A DNA stretch of 64,000 nucleotides from Dolomedes plantarius (lineage: Eukaryota > Arthropoda > Arachnida > Araneae > Dolomedidae): positions 13,459,466-13,523,465 of the forward strand of contig OU015490.1 in assembly GCA_907164885.2 (NCBI GenBank), read 5' to 3'. The notes beneath the pieces were generated by a model that was not told where the DNA came from, searched no databases, and saw only the letters and a program-made list of their open reading frames with translations. Below, in pieces: positions 33,431 to 43,384 of the stretch. Both the position numbers and the translations under genes were made by a program. The first letter of the stretch is position 1; the number at the start of each line of letters is the position of its first letter.

Positions 33431-34998
33431 TAACCGGTGTTTTGAACACACTTAAAGAGCGCGTGGAAGAAGCTATAAAGCTTTTCCTCCGCGGTTACAT
33501 TTAATTTTATATTTTCTCTAGCAATACGTAGGTTATTTAATATTGAAGAAAAGTCTGTTATATTTAGTTCTTTCGTTATTTCGTTTATAATTGTATTAAT
33601 TTCCTGAAATTGTTTTAATAGGGAAAAACCATTAGATGAGGGAGAGTTGTCACTCGAGGTTGTAGGGAGATTGTAATTGATTTGGTCGTTAGATTGGGTT
33701 GGGGGTGAAAGTTCGGACATATTGATGTTAGTTTTAGTCATTTGGGCAAAGGAGATATTAGGAGTTACAAGTTTGGTTGATTTTAGGGCTTCTTTGGCTT
33801 CTTTTTCTGCTTGTTTCTTAGCGGCTATGTTATGGGGAAATTTAGGGCAGCCTCTCCAGTTAGCTGGATGATTTCCTTGGCAGTAGCAGCATTTTGCTGC
33901 TTCTACCTGTTTACTTTCAGGTTTAGTATTATTGCATTCGCTGGTGAGGTGATTTCCAGCACATTTCACGCATCTTGGGTCCATTAAACAGAATTTACTA
34001 TGATGGTGGAAGTGTTGACATTTAAAACATTGGGCTGTCTTGTATGGGGAATTATAGTATTCGACTGAAATTTTGATGTAGAAAAGGGAATTTAGTTCAA
34101 TTATAGTTTTAGCCTGGTCAGTTGGGGTGAGTTGAACTTGAAAAAGGGGGAGAAAGGAGCCGTCTTTTCTAGTTAACTGGGCTACTTTTATGACAGTAAA
34201 ACCAAGTTCAGTTAATTTTTCTTGAATTTCGTCAGTAGTAAATTCCTTTGGCAATCCTCGAATGACAACTTTTATAGGGCGGACAATACCTAGTGGGAGA
34301 ATGAAACCTTTGATTTTATTTTCTTCTAAGTATTTTGTTATTGATCTATGATCTTCTTCAGTGGATGGGTCTAATCTGATAAATTCTCCGCCTATTTTCG
34401 CATGGAATTTTCTTATGTCATTAGGTCCAGCAATTGCTGTTAGAATTTGTCTGTAATTTTCAGTTTTTACTATGGTTATATGTTTGATTTTTGGTTTGGC
34501 TATGGTGACTCTTGGGCTATTTTCATTATTTTCATTTAAGTTAGTTTCTTTAAGAGAATTATATTTATTTTTAGTTGAAGTAGCTAAACCTTCAATAGTT
34601 ATTGGTTTTTTGGCCGTTAATCTGGCAGCTGGTACAATGAATCCATCGTTAGAGCTTGAAGTGCTGGCAATGCCAGTGGAATTTGCTGGGTGTGTTAGTT
34701 TTGCGCGCTTTGACTTGTTAGTTAGAGAAGGAAGGTTAGAGTTTGGGTTAATGATAGCATACATTTTGCCAATATGATCTCCGAGCTTACCTAACTTGAA
34801 GACTTCGAAGACATAGGGGTGTACGAGTTCCAGGCTTTCATAAAGTTCCGGGCTAATGGCTCCTTCGATTAATCTCTGGAGGATCAGTCGATCTTTCTCA
34901 TTCAGTTCGGTTAAGTCAGGCATTGGGGTGGTTTTATCAGGATCCAACATAGGAGGACTTTCGTCCACGCTTATCTCCATTCCGTCAGTAGTCGCCAT
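33430..34998 (-). CDS. Jockey ORF1 (gag-like RNA-binding protein), intact
   Basis: 522 residues, starting MATTDGMEISVDESPP. The N-terminal ~110 residues are acidic and unstructured-looking. The middle contains an RRM-like region (RPIKVVIRGLPKEFTTDEIQ, about residues 240-260). Three CCHC-type zinc knuckles follow at about residues 320-385: CFKCQHFHHHSKFC, CVKCAGNHLTSEC and CCYCQGNHPANWRGC. The C-terminus is Asn/Ser-rich with a short coiled-coil-like end. The protein binds the element's RNA to form the retrotransposition particle. The stop codon overlaps the ORF2 start. No stops or shifts were seen. Confidence 0.92.
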   Translation of the reverse strand: MATTDGMEISVDESPPMLDPDKTTPMPDLTELNEKDRLILQRLIEGAISPELYESLELVHPYVFEVFKLGKLGDHIGKMYAIINPNSNLPSLTNKSKRAKLTHPANSTGIASTSSSNDGFIVPAARLTAKKPITIEGLATSTKNKYNSLKETNLNENNENSPRVTIAKPKIKHITIVKTENYRQILTAIAGPNDIRKFHAKIGGEFIRLDPSTEEDHRSITKYLEENKIKGFILPLGIVRPIKVVIRGLPKEFTTDEIQEKLTELGFTVIKVAQLTRKDGSFLPLFQVQLTPTDQAKTIIELNSLFYIKISVEYYNSPYKTAQCFKCQHFHHHSKFCLMDPRCVKCAGNHLTSECNNTKPESKQVEAAKCCYCQGNHPANWRGCPKFPHNIAAKKQAEKEAKEALKSTKLVTPNISFAQMTKTNINMSELSPPTQSNDQINYNLPTTSSDNSPSSNGFSLLKQFQEINTIINEITKELNITDFSSILNNLRIARENIKLNVTAEEKLYSFFHALFKCVQNTG

Positions 34999-35165
34999 GC
35001 ACAGAAGAAAAAAGACGTCTGCTCTCAGCGAAAAACAACAGGAAACTCATTCTACGCTCGACAGTATTCACGCTCGACAGTATTGCACAATGCTTTTTGA
35101 ACAATTTATTGCAGTGGTTGGGGAGATGCTTCTCAGTCCAACGCAGACGAGCGACTCCTAGATAA
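34999..35165 (-). promoter_or_regulatory. Probable jockey 5' UTR / internal promoter region
   Basis: About 165 bases between the ORF1 start and the probable 5' edge. GC content is higher than the flanks, and the 10-base phrase ACGCTCGACAGTATT-like sequence is repeated (35052-35066 and 35070-35084). Jockey elements carry their promoter inside the 5' UTR; the exact start site is not determined. Confidence 0.4.
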
Positions 35166-35435
35166 AACGGTCTGAATTGCGCAGATTGAATCGAAACAAC
35201 AAGTATCGATGCACCAAAAATCGCCGCAAAAATTTCGGCGTTTATATATAAAACTTAACTATCAAAATCGTATCCATAAAGTGCGAACGACCTTATGAAT
35301 TTAAGTATTTCCAAAAAAGTTTGCTGATGCGCGTGTGAACGTGACTATATGTTCTTAGACCTTTATATGTTAGGTCAACTCTGAAAGTTTTCATTCCCTT
35401 GACTGATATTAACACTGTTATATAAATGACATCTT
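35166..35435. other. Flank between jockey copy 2 and TTAA element D, with a direct-repeat segment
   Basis: Positions ~35300-35372 (AAGTATTTCCAA-AAAGTTTGCTGATGCGCG...) are repeated in the same orientation at ~38906-38972. No gene. Confidence 0.5.
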
Positions 35436-36213
35436 TTAAGGGGGTAGGGTCACGATTTTCGACAGAAAAATGCATTTTCCAATTTTTGCATTTTTGAAAA
35501 GTATGTACTCTTGTGCTTCTGATGACATTTACATATTTGTTCTAGCTGCACTAGAAATATTTTTAATATTTTTTAAAAGAACTATTACCATCTGCCAAAA
35601 CGCCTGGCGTCACACCCTCACCAACCAAAACAAACCGCTCGCATAGTTGGATTAGCTATTTTTTTAATTTCCCGTGCTCTAATCAAAACAACCGTTATAC
35701 CAATAGTAGTACTGGATTACATTAAAAACATTTATAGAGATTTAGCAGATCCTGATCTATTTGCCAAATGTCTGCATGGGAACACACAAAACAGCAATGA
35801 GAGTGTAAATAGTATAATCTGGTCACGGATACCAAAGAATGTTTTTGTGCAGTTAGAAACATTAAAATCAGGTGTATTTGAAGCAATTGCATCCTATAAT
35901 AACGGAAATATTACGAAATGCAAAGTACTTTCAACGTTAGTTATATCTCCATGTTTTTATACTTCTCGAGCAACGCAAGCAGCTGATCGGACGAGATTAA
36001 TAAAAGCTCAATATGATGTTTTACAGATATTTAATTACCTGCTGAGCAAATATATTTCTGATGCATAATGTTACAATTAGAGATAAAGTCCTACAGACCT
36101 CGGAGCTCCGACAAGTTGAAATACCTGAACCTGAACAACAAACCAAGGAAATCAGAATAAATAGAGGACAGAAAAAATGTAAATTAGAAGACAGTCTTGC
36201 TGATGACCCACAT

Positions 36214-36455
36214 CAAAAAATTAGCATCCGCTCAAAGCAGCACCATTAGAGATATCATTAATGCGCCTTGGTATTTTAGAAATGTAGACATTTACACGGA
36301 GATTGGTCTCCCAACTATTCAAAATCATCTTCAAAAATTAGCTATTAACTTCCATAAGTCTATTGACAATGAATTACTATTAGAACTTGCAAATTAAGAT
36401 CATGCTTATCCCAAAAACAGGAAAAGGCCTAGGGCCATCCTTTCACTTTCTTAAA
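36214..36455 (+). pseudogene. Jockey ORF2 C-terminus
   Basis: Reads QKISIRSKQHH in one frame, then SSTIRDIINAPWYFRNVDIY, LPTIQNHLQKLAINFHKSID and finally HAYPKNRKRPRAILSLS before a stop. This matches the end of ORF2 in copy 2 (SSTIRQIVNADWYFRNTCIY ... NRKRPRAILSLPS). A frameshift lies near 36235 and a TAA at 36395-36397 precedes the final block. Confidence 0.9.
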
Positions 36456-36566
36456 AAATGTCCCTTGTCTGCTTTATAAAAAATAAAAAATGATACTTAG
36501 CATTGCTAGGGTGAAAAAAATAATAAAAAAATCCAAAACAAAATAAGAATTTATGTTTTGCTATCC

Positions 36567-37189
36567 TTAACCCTTAAACCGGCCCACCGGTCATTGACCG
36601 GCAGTGGTGGAACTAAGGATTGGGGCAGGAGTGGGGAGATGCGTGAACGCTTGGCTGGCTTTGACATCCTCAATCAGTTCCTGGGCATCAGGGAGAGCAC
36701 ATCAGGATTTCACAAATGTTGCCATTTGCCGGTAAGTTGCAGTTTTGTAAAATTATGGTGGTCAAAATGACCGGTAGACCTGTTATTGCCACTGAGCAAC
36801 AACAGACCTACCGGTCATGATAGGGATTTCAGTGTTCTGTGCGATTTTTAAAGTATCCTGTGAAGCCTTGAAATCACTCTTCTCTACCTCAATCACTAGA
36901 AGGCTAATTTTTCGAGCAATTATGTCCGAGAAACATTGTGCAATTCTTTTAAGAGCCCTACGATTTGATGATGTAGATACCAGATCAAAATAAAGTAAAT
37001 AAATTAGTGTAGATGATTTTTTTTTCCCTCACTATTCATCTCTAATATAAATCAAACAACTCTGTGCACAATATCAACATGCAGTTCCATCGTAATAACG
37101 CAAAAATAGCAGCTTTTTAGGGTTGGGGGTCAATTTGACCGATAGTCCTGATAGTGGCAACAAATTCATGGGCCGGTTTGAGGGTTAAA
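36567..37189. mobile_element. piggyBac-like MITE inside jockey copy 3
   Basis: TTAA at 36567-36570 and 37186-37189. Termini CCCTTAAACCGGCCCA and TGGGCCGGTTTGAGGG are inverted with one mismatch. CCC-starting termini next to TTAA are typical of piggyBac. The interior has repeated ACCGGTCA/TGACCGGTA motifs near both ends and around 36768-36820, which could be transposase-binding repeats. No transposase. Confidence 0.88.
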
Positions 37190-37958
37190 CTTCCTTCTCT
37201 CCTCTTTCCTACTGTAGCTAAGTTATTTTTCTCTCTCATTTTCCGGGAAGAACTCTACAGTAATGTAATTTCTTTTCTACTGACATTGCCCGATGCTGGA
37301 TCGCTTCGGTGATTCCAGCTGAAGGCACTGAACTCGAGGATCCTGAGCTCTCCAATCATTTTCTTTCCTTCTCTGCCTTCTGTCCATTTATGGTTCCCCG
37401 CCGCTTACTTTCTGAAAGCCTGCACTTGAGGACGTGGCTCAGGTAGTGCAGTTAGACCAACCTTCCTATTGTCCTATGGTCCTGATGACCCAGATGATCC
37501 AAGCTATGGAGCTGGCATGCCCTAAGCAGAAGTGAATGTTTCACTAAATGTTGATTTTCTCAAAACAGTGATTTTTGCCAGTTAAGGATCATTTTTTCAA
37601 AAACTATTGCTGTGATTATTTTCAAACTTTGCATATTTAATAAATGCATAATATTACATATTATAACGAAGGGAATTTTAGAAAAATTAATTTAGTGTAA
37701 TTTAATAACATGAAAGGATGTAATTTTGGTGTTTCTGAAAAAAAAAATACTGTAGTTAAGTTATATATTTTTTTTAAAAAATAACAAGGTATTTAAATTA
37801 TAAAAGCTCTGGTTAAAGTATTTAATATACATAAGGCAATATACAGTAAAAAAAAATTAGAAACTTATATTCAATAAACTTTTTTTAAATGTTTTTTAAA
37901 ACTGAGTAATTTTAACATTACTGACATAGGGAATCTGGATCGTGACCCTACCCCTTAA

Positions 37959-39739
37959 CTGATATATTTACCCTAATGACATATGCTTTCGAAAATTCAA
38001 ATTCACGTCAGATTTGATAATACGTATCCGACATCAACACTAACACCCTCAAAAGGATATTGTTTGCTTTTTTAACCCTTTCTTCAGTCTCCTAAAGGTA
38101 GTCTTTCCTTGCCCTGCGCATGCTTTTGATCGAGTGTTTTTCCACAGATCATCAAAGAGACACGAGGGATCTCGGGGGGGGGGGTTTCTAAATGGGGGAA
38201 TGTCAGGAAGACATCGCTTGGGGGACGGAGCGTGACAAATCGACCTCAAAATGTGTCAACAGGAGTCGGGGGTGTATGTCTGCATGTGTGTGAAAGCGCC
38301 ATAAGAAGGAGTTTCTCGACCGTTTTAATTTTCCACGGGAACACTCACAGAAATTTTTTAAAGGCGTGGCTTAGGAAGGCGTGGCTTAGAGATTGCTGTA
38401 CCGCCTAGTTTCTTGCCCTGATAACGAAACATTACTATTTACTTGGGTTCTTTCTCTTTTTTCAGGTTTAAACAAGTAATTTTTTCGAATGCATATATTC
38501 CTTTAATTAGCCTGTTATTCTGCCTAACAAAGGAATCATTTATTTAAAATTTCTTTTAAAGGTTAATTTTCGTTTATGTGGAAAAAAACTAATCTTCCAC
38601 ACACTATATATGTTTAGACAGGAGACAAAATTCATCACATGCTTCAGTGTAAATTTAAATAGATTAATTTTAATTTAAATTTTCAAGCTTGTCAATCTCA
38701 GCTAAAAATCGTCGAATAACCAACTTCTATAATAATCCAAGGTCATATTTGATAAGTAATTAAAGATCAATAGTAAAAAATCTGTAAAATCTGAGACATT
38801 AAAAACTTATATTTAAGCATATATATTTTTAATGTTAATAATTATAAATTATGCTTATATAGTAAACAAATATTGGAAACAAACAGGAAGTCATTTAAAT
38901 ATATAAGTATTTCCAACAGAGTTTGCTGATGCGCGTGTGCACGTGACTATATGTTCTTAGACCTCTATATGCTAGAAAGAAATGGAAATTGTATTATGAA
39001 TATTGAATTTGCATTACAAATATATTTATCCGTTCCACTCCCCCCCCCCCTCAAGGTTAAATCATGGGTGCACCACTGTGTTAGGTTCATTCTACTGACT
39101 GATATTATTCCCAGACCTTTTATTTCGGGTCTAGTTACCACTTTTTTCTGACAGAGATGTGGGCACTAATTTCTGGTAATTATTCGAAAATATTTAAACT
39201 ATCACTTTTTATAGACAGCTTTGAGGTATAAGTATTTTTCCGCCTGAAATTAAATGGCCAATTTTCAAAAATCACACTCGCCTCGTAGTAACCCTGAGCC
39301 CTCTAGAGGCTTGGGGAAGTCGTAATATTAGATGAATATAGTACATCCAGCATGAAGGATCTCCCGGAACCTTACCACCACCGCACAGAGAAAAGATCCA
39401 TGAATCAATTCGGCCAATTGTTGTCCAGAGGAATACCTCTGGATTGGAAATTGAGGATTCCCGGTCTACTTGGCCTGCTCAACGCAGATGACAGGTTCAG
39501 TATGATCACTTTCAAGTCAATTAATTCCCCAAATCAATCGAGGTTTCAATACTTCACGAAGTTTTATAACTGGTTACGGTGATCATTTAATGCTACAATT
39601 TGGCATAAAATAAAGTTTAATCTTTTTTTCCTAGAAAAATTGTAAAAAGTAATTAAGAATATAAACAATTTCTAAATATTAAAGTTAAATAATTAGAATG
39701 ACTTACCTTTACTGCAGAGTAATTGTGTTTGCTTTAGTT
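37959..39739. other. Non-coding stretch with one segment repeated from 35.3 kb
   Basis: No gene recognised. ~38906-38972 duplicates ~35300-35372. Near 38360-38390 the phrase GGCGTGGCTTAG occurs twice. Poly-G (38175-38184) and poly-C (39041-39050) runs are present. Confidence 0.4.
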
Positions 39740-40432
39740 TTAAGGCATCCGACTACGTTCGGAGCCCTTTTTTAAAAAAAACTGTACTTGCGAAAATTTG
39801 TATGTTATTTTTCGAAGAAATATAGCATCAGAACTCGAAAATTATGAAAAAATAAACTTTAACTATACAATTTTTTACAAAAACGGTTCTAGCGCTAACA
39901 AAAAAGATTATGCATATAACATAAACATTTTTTTTTGTCATATGTACATAAGTACCTTCTAAGTGTAATGACCTACAAGCTAATCGATATCTCAAAATCT
40001 AAAAAAACACAGGTCATTATACGCAATTACATGTAAAATTTTAGTAATTTTCCATGAGATTTTTTATAAATGTAGCTATAAATCAACAAATAATATACCT
40101 AGAACCAAATCTGTAGTCCATTACATTCTTAGTATTATGAAAAACATGCGTGAAAAATTTCACAGACATATCATGGTTAAATTTGAGTTATCGCAACAGT
40201 CGTTTATATTTTTCGTGAAAAATAAGTTCTTCAGAAAACATGATTAAAGTTTTCAGCGTGTATTGAAATTCCTAGCTGCTGCTGATCTTTAAATCGCTCT
40301 CATTTCATTGCTAATGCTCGTATCGAAAAAAATAAAAGCAGATTTAAAAACATAAATTTACAATCTTTAAAAAAAGAAATAAGAACAATTTCGGAATTTT
40401 TGTCAAAATCGATGTTTTAAACGTAGTCGTAC
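39740..40432. mobile_element. TTAA-flanked element F (right end diverged)
   Basis: The left end is TTAA (39740-39743) then GGCATCCGACTACGTTCGGAG. The probable right end is AACGTAGTCGTACACC (about 40420-40435), which mirrors 12 of 16 terminal bases but is followed by AAAA instead of TTAA. The left end resembles the inward-read right end of element C (ACGTTCGGAG). Non-coding interior. Confidence 0.5.
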
Positions 40433-40557
40433 ACCAAAAAAATTCTGGAATACCATAAAGATCAATTTTAACTTTTATCTTTTAAATATTCAAGCATGTT
40501 TATTTAAAAGATAAAAGTTAAAATTGATCTTTATGGTATTCCAGAATTTTTTTTGGT
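40433..40557. repeat. Long hairpin: 56-bp arms, 12-base loop
   Basis: Arm 40433-40488 (ACCAAAAAAATTCTGG... TTTAAATA) is the inverse of 40501-40557 except for one extra T in the homopolymer. The loop is TTCAAGCATGTT. It lies exactly between the right edge of element F and the LTR-like block. Confidence 0.9.
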
Positions 40558-40567
40558 ATCCGATAAC

Positions 40568-41037
40568 TGTGACGATATGACAGTTTTCTCCCAGGTAGCT
40601 GAGCATAGACTAATACAGAAATACGGAGTTTAAGATTTAAAACAAAACTATTTATTCACTTTTTACAATCTCGAATTAACGAGCATAGATTTCCGCCCGA
40701 AGGCACCGGGGAGTTAAGAATTATCCCCTAAATCAGTCGGAGTCACAACGACTACGTGAAACGGCGCTAGGCCCGGGATTCAAAGTTCCCAAATAAAACG
40801 AAGTCTGGCCTAAGCCAACAGGTGGTCTGTCACCTTCCGAGAGCAGATCAACTCTGATCTCTGTCTTTCCCGCCAGCGTGCTGTAGCCGCCAGCATGCGG
40901 ACCAGAAAGTAGACTTCCGGAGCGATACCTGGTCTAATTTGTCACCTGCCGCAGACAAAGGGTTTAACGTAACGAACTTCTGTGCTTGAAAACTGTCCGT
41001 TGGAAAATGTTCGTTGAAGAATTTCCTATTCTTCACA
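40568..41037 (-). mobile_element. Solo-LTR-like sequence (TGTGA...TCACA)
   Basis: On the minus strand the block starts TGTGAAGAATAGG (41037) and ends ATCGTCACA (40568), giving the short inverted TGTGA/TCACA ends typical of LTRs. A polyadenylation-type AATAAA lies at 40651-40656 on the minus strand. GTATCCGA occurs near both edges (40555-40563 and 41038-41045) but is four bases off on the left, so a target duplication is not proven. GC content is higher than the flanks. No internal genes. Confidence 0.5.
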
Positions 41038-41044
41038 GTATCCG

Positions 41045-41107
41045 ACTATTATTATTTTTATTTATTTATTATTTATTTATTTATTTATTTATTATTTATT
41101 TATTTAT
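41045..41107. repeat. (ATTT)n microsatellite
   Basis: TTATTTATTTATT-type repeat of about 60 bases. Confidence 0.9.
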
Positions 41108-41245
41108 TTTTTAACTTTCAAGTCAACACTTTTCTTTTAATCCAGAGAACGGAAATATAGCCACAAAAAATTATCCATACCGAGATATGGAGCCCTGCTC
41201 TCTGGTGCCTCGTTATTGTACCATGTCTATGTCTATGTCTATGTT
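41108..41245 (+). repeat. Interspersed repeat R2, copy 1
   Basis: AAGTCAACACTTTTCTTTTAATCC... GAACGGAAATATAGCC... GAGATATGGAGCCCTGCTCT matches 44357-44490 over about 130 bases in the same orientation. The tail is (ATGTCT)n. Confidence 0.8.
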
Positions 41246-41415
41246 TAAAACATTCAATTGTCTTTTCAAAGGACATTATTGTTTACGTACAAATACAAGC
41301 AATATTAAAAATTTTTTAAATATTCGGTAAGTTTAGATTTTTCGACTCTCGTAATATCCGTGAAGGTCCTCGTATAAAGCGTGGAATTTTGCATTATTAC
41401 ACATGAAAAACAATA

Positions 41416-41936
41416 CACCCATACCTCGCTTTACGGTCTAGATACAATCTGGAAAAGTTGGCCGTAAAGCTAAAAGCCGTATAACGAATCAATTATTTTG
41501 ATACAAATCTATACAAATTTAATTGGATCTGTTCCAATTTTTTATAAATAATATAGTTTTTAGTTCATAAAGCATTTTATTCTTTTTATTTCCTGTAAAA
41601 ATGCTTGCATAAAATAAAAGTAAAAAACAATGTAATAATAAACAAAAAAAAACATATAAACAAAAAACAAAAGAAATCATATGCACGTATGTATACATAT
41701 AATAAAAAACCATAAAATAAAATGTTTAAAAACTGTTTTTATGTGATGACGAATATTGACATGAAGAACCTGATGGCAGCATACTAAGCTATAGTATGCT
41801 GCCATCATCACTTGTGGCCGTATAACGAAACATTGAGGGCCGTAAATCGAAAAAGTGCCATAATTAAAAAAAGGCCGTTATAGCGAAATGCCGTATAAAG
41901 AGCGGCCGTATAGCGATATATAGGTGTATTTCAAAG
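41416..41936. mobile_element. pogo/Tc1-type MITE
   Basis: Bounded by TA (41414-41415 and 41937-41938). The left end CACCCATACCTCGCTTTACGG mirrors the right end CCGTATAGCGATATATAGGTG imperfectly. Sub-terminal GCCGTAAAGC / GCCGTATAACG motifs recur on both sides. No ORF. Confidence 0.65.
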
Positions 41937-41938
41937 CA

Positions 41939-43384
41939 ATTTGTACGTTTTAACCATGATCTCGAAAACAGTTGATGATTTTCCTTGATCGTGTCTTTGT
42001 GTCTTTATTTTATTTGTGCATATTGTATGTATGTGATTGTATATTGTATAGTGTACTTTTGAATATTAAATTATTTTAATGAATATGTTTTGTTGAAAAG
42101 GTGAAGTGTTGTGTGGATAGATTTTAAAATTAATAAATGTACAGAACAATATTTGGATGTTTTTTCAAAATATGTTCATTGAATATAATCAAATATGAAT
42201 GGCATGTATCTCTCAATTCTAAAAATAAGTAACTCCCGCTGCCGCTATCAAAAGCTTGTCACGCTATCTCCTCCGAAACCGCTTGGGATATGGGGTCGAG
42301 AACGATAGCAATGGATGCAGAAAAATAGGGGGACCAAAGTAAGACATGTCTCATCTTCGTCGGACTTTGTTTTTTTATTTTATGTTTTGTGGGAAAATAT
42401 TGACTTTTTAATCTTCAGATTACGATAACTCGCCAAAAAATGATCGTAGAATTTTGATCTTTTTACAATCTAAGACTACAGACATTTCTCTTTCAAACTA
42501 GACCTCATTTGTTTAAAAATATTTTAAAACAGACTAATATTTTCATCAAAAACTGAAACACGGTTTTTCAAGAAATATCGTCCCCTATGTGGATGTAATA
42601 TCGATGATCCTCGAGTTTTTATCTTACAAAGAAAATATTGACATCATCTGGAAGCTGAAAGCTTTTTTATTCATATAAACCTATTTCAAGTCTATAACTT
42701 AAATTTTCGATTTTTAATTGAATTTTAAAGCTGATAGTTCAACAGTGATGAAACGCCCTTCGGATTGAGGGTGACAACAGTAAATGGATGGAAGCTGTTA
42801 CATTGCCCGAGAATCACCCCTATGTATCTCGGTATTAGCCATAACAGAGTAGCGAGCGTAGCGAGCCTAGGGGCGAAGCCCGTAGTAAATAATATATAAA
42901 AACAATATGTGAATTAGTTTGGCATGCTATTAAATATTGAATTATATGGCTTGTAAAAGTAATTAACTTGAAGACTGATTGAATTTAATAGTATATCTGT
43001 AATTTGTTTGGAATTGTTGAATTATTAAATACAGAATATGTAAATGTAATGTAAGTAATATAAATATTGTGAATTGTGAATTTGTTTGCTATATGTTGTT
43101 TATAAATATTAATTTATGTATGTAAATGTGTTTATACTTGTTTAAATTATGTTTTATAAAAGCAGTTACTTTTATGTCAATTTATAAATGCTTATTTTTC
43201 GTTATGTAAGGCCAGATGCCTTTATGCATGTATTAACTTATGTGATGTTAAATGTTCACATATGAATAGTTAACTAAATTGTAGTCAAAATTTTTTTGTT
43301 GAAGTTTAAAGAAATAAAGCAGTGACTAGGTTTAAACGGAGCACAGGAACTGGCGCAGGATTCTAGAATTTAAATTATTATTTA
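41939..43384. other. Non-coding stretch with two possible element ends
   Basis: A GC-rich end-like sequence GCGAGCCTAGGGGCGAAGCCC (about 42860-42882) contains a GGGCGAAGCCC hairpin and may be a rolling-circle-type terminus. Further on, AATAAAG (43313) is followed by CACAGGAACTGGCGCAG (43343-43358); TGGCGCAG resembles a tRNA-Ser primer-binding site next to an LTR edge. Neither has a confirmed partner. Confidence 0.3.

Larger units (their letters stand above)
30201..35165 (-). mobile_element. Jockey-clade non-LTR retrotransposon, copy 2 (nearly full length)
   Basis: It has a 5' UTR (~34999-35165), ORF1, ORF2 joined by a TAATG overlap, and a ~550-bp 3' UTR ending in a CCTATGGTCCTATGGTG-type tail at 30201. 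The same CCTATGG tail closes the copy at 36211-37492. The 5' edge is an estimate and no clear target duplication was found. The 3' end abuts the degraded BEL element. Confidence 0.9.
36211..37492 (+). mobile_element. Jockey-clade retrotransposon, copy 3 (5'-truncated)
   Basis: Flanked by the perfect 10-bp target duplication TGATGACCCA at 36201-36210 and 37493-37502. It contains only the last ~80 residues of ORF2 and the 3' UTR, which ends TTGTCCTATGGTCC like copy 2. It is interrupted by a TTAA-flanked element at 36567-37189. Confidence 0.93.
35690..37535 (+). pseudogene. Transposase relic with 'Mutator-like transposase domain' signature, split by jockey
   Basis: The plus-strand frame reads DLADPDLFAKCLHGNTQNSN, then ESVNSIIWSRIPKNVFVQLE, GVFEAIASYNNGNITKCKVL and SKYISDA before a TAA at 36066. 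A shifted frame continues with KKCKLEDSLADDP up to the jockey. After the jockey the coding sequence resumes as DDPSYGAGMP and stops at 37533-37535. The LHG-TQN-NES and DPSYGAGM blocks match arthropod and cnidarian proteins that, from memory, are annotated with a Mutator-like transposase domain. Only the C-terminal third survives. Placement in the Kolobok superfamily is inferred from the TTAA flanks. Confidence 0.75.
35436..37958 (+). mobile_element. TTAA-flanked transposon D carrying a transposase relic (candidate autonomous Kolobok-like element)
   Basis: Flanked by TTAA at 35436-35439 and 37955-37958. Inverted termini are GGGGGTAGGGTCACGATT on the left and GATCGTGACCCTACCCC on the right. Inside is a broken transposase gene interrupted by a jockey insertion (36211-37492), which in turn contains a piggyBac-like element. 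Without the insertion the element would be about 1.23 kb, so the transposase was already truncated. Confidence 0.85.
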
